Shown piece after piece: positions 5,392 through 7,120 of a stretch of 7,120 nt of DNA. The DNA comes from Desulfuromonadaceae bacterium (GTDB lineage: Bacteria; Desulfobacterota; Desulfuromonadia; Desulfuromonadales; Desulfuromonadaceae), in assembly GCA_027065245.1 (NCBI GenBank), contig JAMOOS010000273.1:1-7120 (forward strand), given 5' to 3'. The number at the start of each line of letters is the position of its first letter. Positions within the stretch are counted from its first letter, which is position 1. The notes beneath the pieces were generated by a model, which was given only the letters and a program-made list of their open reading frames with translations, ran no database searches and was not told the origin of the DNA. Both the position numbers and the translations under genes were made by a program.

Positions 5392-7120
5392 ATGATAGTC
5401 ACCAACCTGAACAAACAGGATTTACGCAGACTCTACGGCTCCACCTACTACCAGCGTGGACGCCAATACTACGACGACAACCGCGTTGCCGATTTCAGCT
5501 GGGACGAAGATGACGACACCATCTTCGCCCTGGTCAGAGGCAGCGGCAGAAAGATGTACGAAGTAGATGTCGCTTTCACACTGCATAACGATGTTATCCA
5601 TGTAGCCAGCGCCTGCAGCTGCCCGCTGGGTGGTGACTGCAAGCATGTTATCGCCGCGCTGCTCCACTACATCGATTATGTACAAAACGGTCACCGCGGC
5701 AGCAAGCAACGCCAGAGCAACGCCGACAGGTTTGCCTACTGGCAGCAAATGGCCTCCGAAAAACTGCTTCAGCAGTACACCTACTACCATCCCAGCTCCG
5801 GACATACGGCACTGCTGTACATTCTGGATCAAACTGTTGAGTATCCGGGTCAAATCTTCTGCAGCACGGTAAAAAGCCGCCGACTCAAAAAAGGCGGTTT
5901 CGGTAAGCCGAGCAAATACGATATCACCAACTACTACACCCACCCGGATTGGTTGGCGCCCATCGATTATGATATCATTAAACTTCTGCACCAAATGCAG
6001 CAACACTACGCCGTGGTGCAATTCCTCATCTCCGGCGATGTCGGTTATCTGGTCATGACGAAGATGATCGCCTCGAACCGCTGTTTTTACGCTGACATTG
6101 ACCATGGACCTCTGCACTCTGGCGCCAGCCGCGAGGGCGAAATGACCTGGCAAGAGGACAGCGACGGCAATCAGCAACTGCACATCGGCGTGGCCGGTGA
6201 CAGCGACAACCATTGTGTGGTTCTGGCCACCGATCCAATAAGCTATATCGATACAGTCAGCAACGAATTCGGCAAACTGGAACTGCCCCTGCGCCACAAC
6301 GAACTGCAACTGCTGCAACAAATGCCGCCGCTGCCACCGCAACAATTGCAGGAATGCGGCCTGTTTTTCAGTACAGTCTTTGCCAATAGAGCAGTTCCCC
6401 TGCCGGTGGAGATGGATATCCGTCCGGCAGCCACCAGCCCGGTGCCGCAACTGCTGGTGACCAAAACAAAAACCAATACCGGCAACGATTGCCACATCGC
6501 GCGGATAACCTTTTACTATCAACCGTGTACATGTGCGCCGGCCATTTTACGTACACATCCGGACGAAACTGTGCTGATTGAACAAGACGGCGTCCAATGG
6601 CAAGTAACCGCCGATGTAAAAGCAGAATTTGAATACCTGCAGCACCTGTACGACATGGGAATGACGCCAGCGCAAGAGGTCGGTGTACCCGCGTCGTCAG
6701 CGCTGGAGCTGCTGTTTACCGCCACCACCGTCACTCGATCGGCGGCGCTCTGGAAGATGTTTTTCGATCAGATACCCGCTCTGCAAGAGAAGGGTTGGCG
6801 TATCACCATCGACGAGCAATGCACCTTGAATTTTGCCACCGCCAGCGCTGTCGATTTCAATATCAGCGACGAGAGTGACAGCAGCTGGTTTAACATCGGT
6901 CTCGATATCGACTACAACGGTCAGAAAATCGCGCTGCTCCCCCTGCTGGTTCAATGGCTGGAGCGCGGCGACAGCAATGAACCGCTGCTGGCAAAACTCG
7001 ACGACGGCAGTTGGCTGCACTGCCCTAATGAACTGATAGAACCGGTGGTTGGCGCCCTGGTGGAACTGTTTGACGGCACCAGCCTGAATGCGGATGGACA
7101 GCTTAAACTACACCGCAGCC
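5392..7120 (+). CDS. SWIM zinc-finger protein, probable N-terminal half of a SWIM-SNF2 helicase; runs off the right edge
   Basis: I read this frame codon by codon: 576 codons are open from the ATG at 5392 to the window end. The SWIM zinc finger is CSCPLGGDCKH, with zinc ligands Cys75, Cys77, Cys83 and His85 (CxCx5CxH). It follows a tyrosine-rich start (YYQRGRQYY) usual for these proteins. SWIM domains bind DNA or proteins. The last ~70 residues, with LLPLLVQWLERG, DDGSWLHCP and ELIEPVVGALVELF, match in my recollection the segment that comes just before the SNF2 ATPase domain in bacterial SWIM-SNF2 proteins (about 900-1100 aa). The helicase motifs themselves would lie beyond the edge. Such proteins are DEAD/DEAH-like translocases related to RapA/HepA, and their cellular role is mostly unsettled. 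A modest GGAA (5383-5386) precedes the start, 25 bases after the hydrolase stop, so co-transcription with it is likely. The SWIM finger is certain. The SNF2 part is inferred. Confidence 0.87.
   Translation, partial: MIVTNLNKQDLRRLYGSTYYQRGRQYYDDNRVADFSWDEDDDTIFALVRGSGRKMYEVDVAFTLHNDVIHVASACSCPLGGDCKHVIAALLHYIDYVQNGHRGSKQRQSNADRFAYWQQMASEKLLQQYTYYHPSSGHTALLYILDQTVEYPGQIFCSTVKSRRLKKGGFGKPSKYDITNYYTHPDWLAPIDYDIIKLLHQMQQHYAVVQFLISGDVGYLVMTKMIASNRCFYADIDHGPLHSGASREGEMTWQEDSDGNQQLHIGVAGDSDNHCVVLATDPISYIDTVSNEFGKLELPLRHNELQLLQQMPPLPPQQLQECGLFFSTVFANRAVPLPVEMDIRPAATSPVPQLLVTKTKTNTGNDCHIARITFYYQPCTCAPAILRTHPDETVLIEQDGVQWQVTADVKAEFEYLQHLYDMGMTPAQEVGVPASSALELLFTATTVTRSAALWKMFFDQIPALQEKGWRITIDEQCTLNFATASAVDFNISDESDSSWFNIGLDIDYNGQKIALLPLLVQWLERGDSNEPLLAKLDDGSWLHCPNELIEPVVGALVELFDGTSLNADGQLKLHRS

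Noticed and set aside
5422..6522. 366-codon minus-strand ORF
   Set aside because: It lies wholly antisense to the SWIM-domain frame, which has a clear zinc-finger motif and family features. The antisense translation shows no recognisable domain.

Overview
The window looks like chromosomal DNA of a Gram-negative bacterium, probably a member of the Proteobacteria in the broad sense. The reasons are a lipoprotein signal peptide, an Opp/Dpp-type ATPase pair, Shine-Dalgarno-led genes and a G+C content above 60% in the sampled coding rows. No sequence here fixes the genus.

Layout. (1) Positions 1-1628, minus strand: hsdM, the methyltransferase (modification) subunit of a type I restriction-modification system. 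It runs off the left edge. The frame is open for more than 540 codons except for one in-frame TAG at 1244-1242 (codon 129). That stop cuts off the N-terminal helical domain from the complete catalytic domain, which carries DPACGSGG and NPPF. (2) Positions 1629-2058: an AT-rich stretch (132 G+C in 300 bases over 1681-1980, counted by hand) with no confident gene. It holds the hsdM ribosome-binding site, a possible rightward promoter with a perfect TATAAT, and a weak 71-codon ORF that looks like a small secreted protein. (3) Positions 2059-4001, plus strand: two ATPase subunits of an oligopeptide/dipeptide ABC importer (DppD/OppD-like and DppF/OppF-like), 5 bp apart and translationally close. 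No permease or binding-protein gene accompanies them in the window. (4) Positions 4086-5366, plus strand: a predicted lipoprotein with an N-terminal beta-rich domain containing an EF-hand-like loop, followed by an alpha/beta-hydrolase (lipase/esterase-like) domain with a visible Ser-Asp-His triad. (5) Positions 5392-7120, plus strand: the first 576 codons of a SWIM zinc-finger protein, very probably the N-terminal half of a SWIM-SNF2 helicase. It is open to the right edge.

How they fit. The four plus-strand genes lie close together (gaps of 5, 84 and 25 bp) and could share transcription, but their functions do not form an obvious pathway. The hsd operon points the other way. The AT-rich stretch between it and dppD looks like a junction, perhaps where an hsd island was placed next to, or into, a peptide-transport operon. 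The observations most worth checking are the amber codon in hsdM, the ATPase pair without permeases, the missing cysteine motif in the first ATPase, and the two-domain lipoprotein hydrolase. I found no RNA gene, CRISPR array, insertion sequence or convincing terminator.
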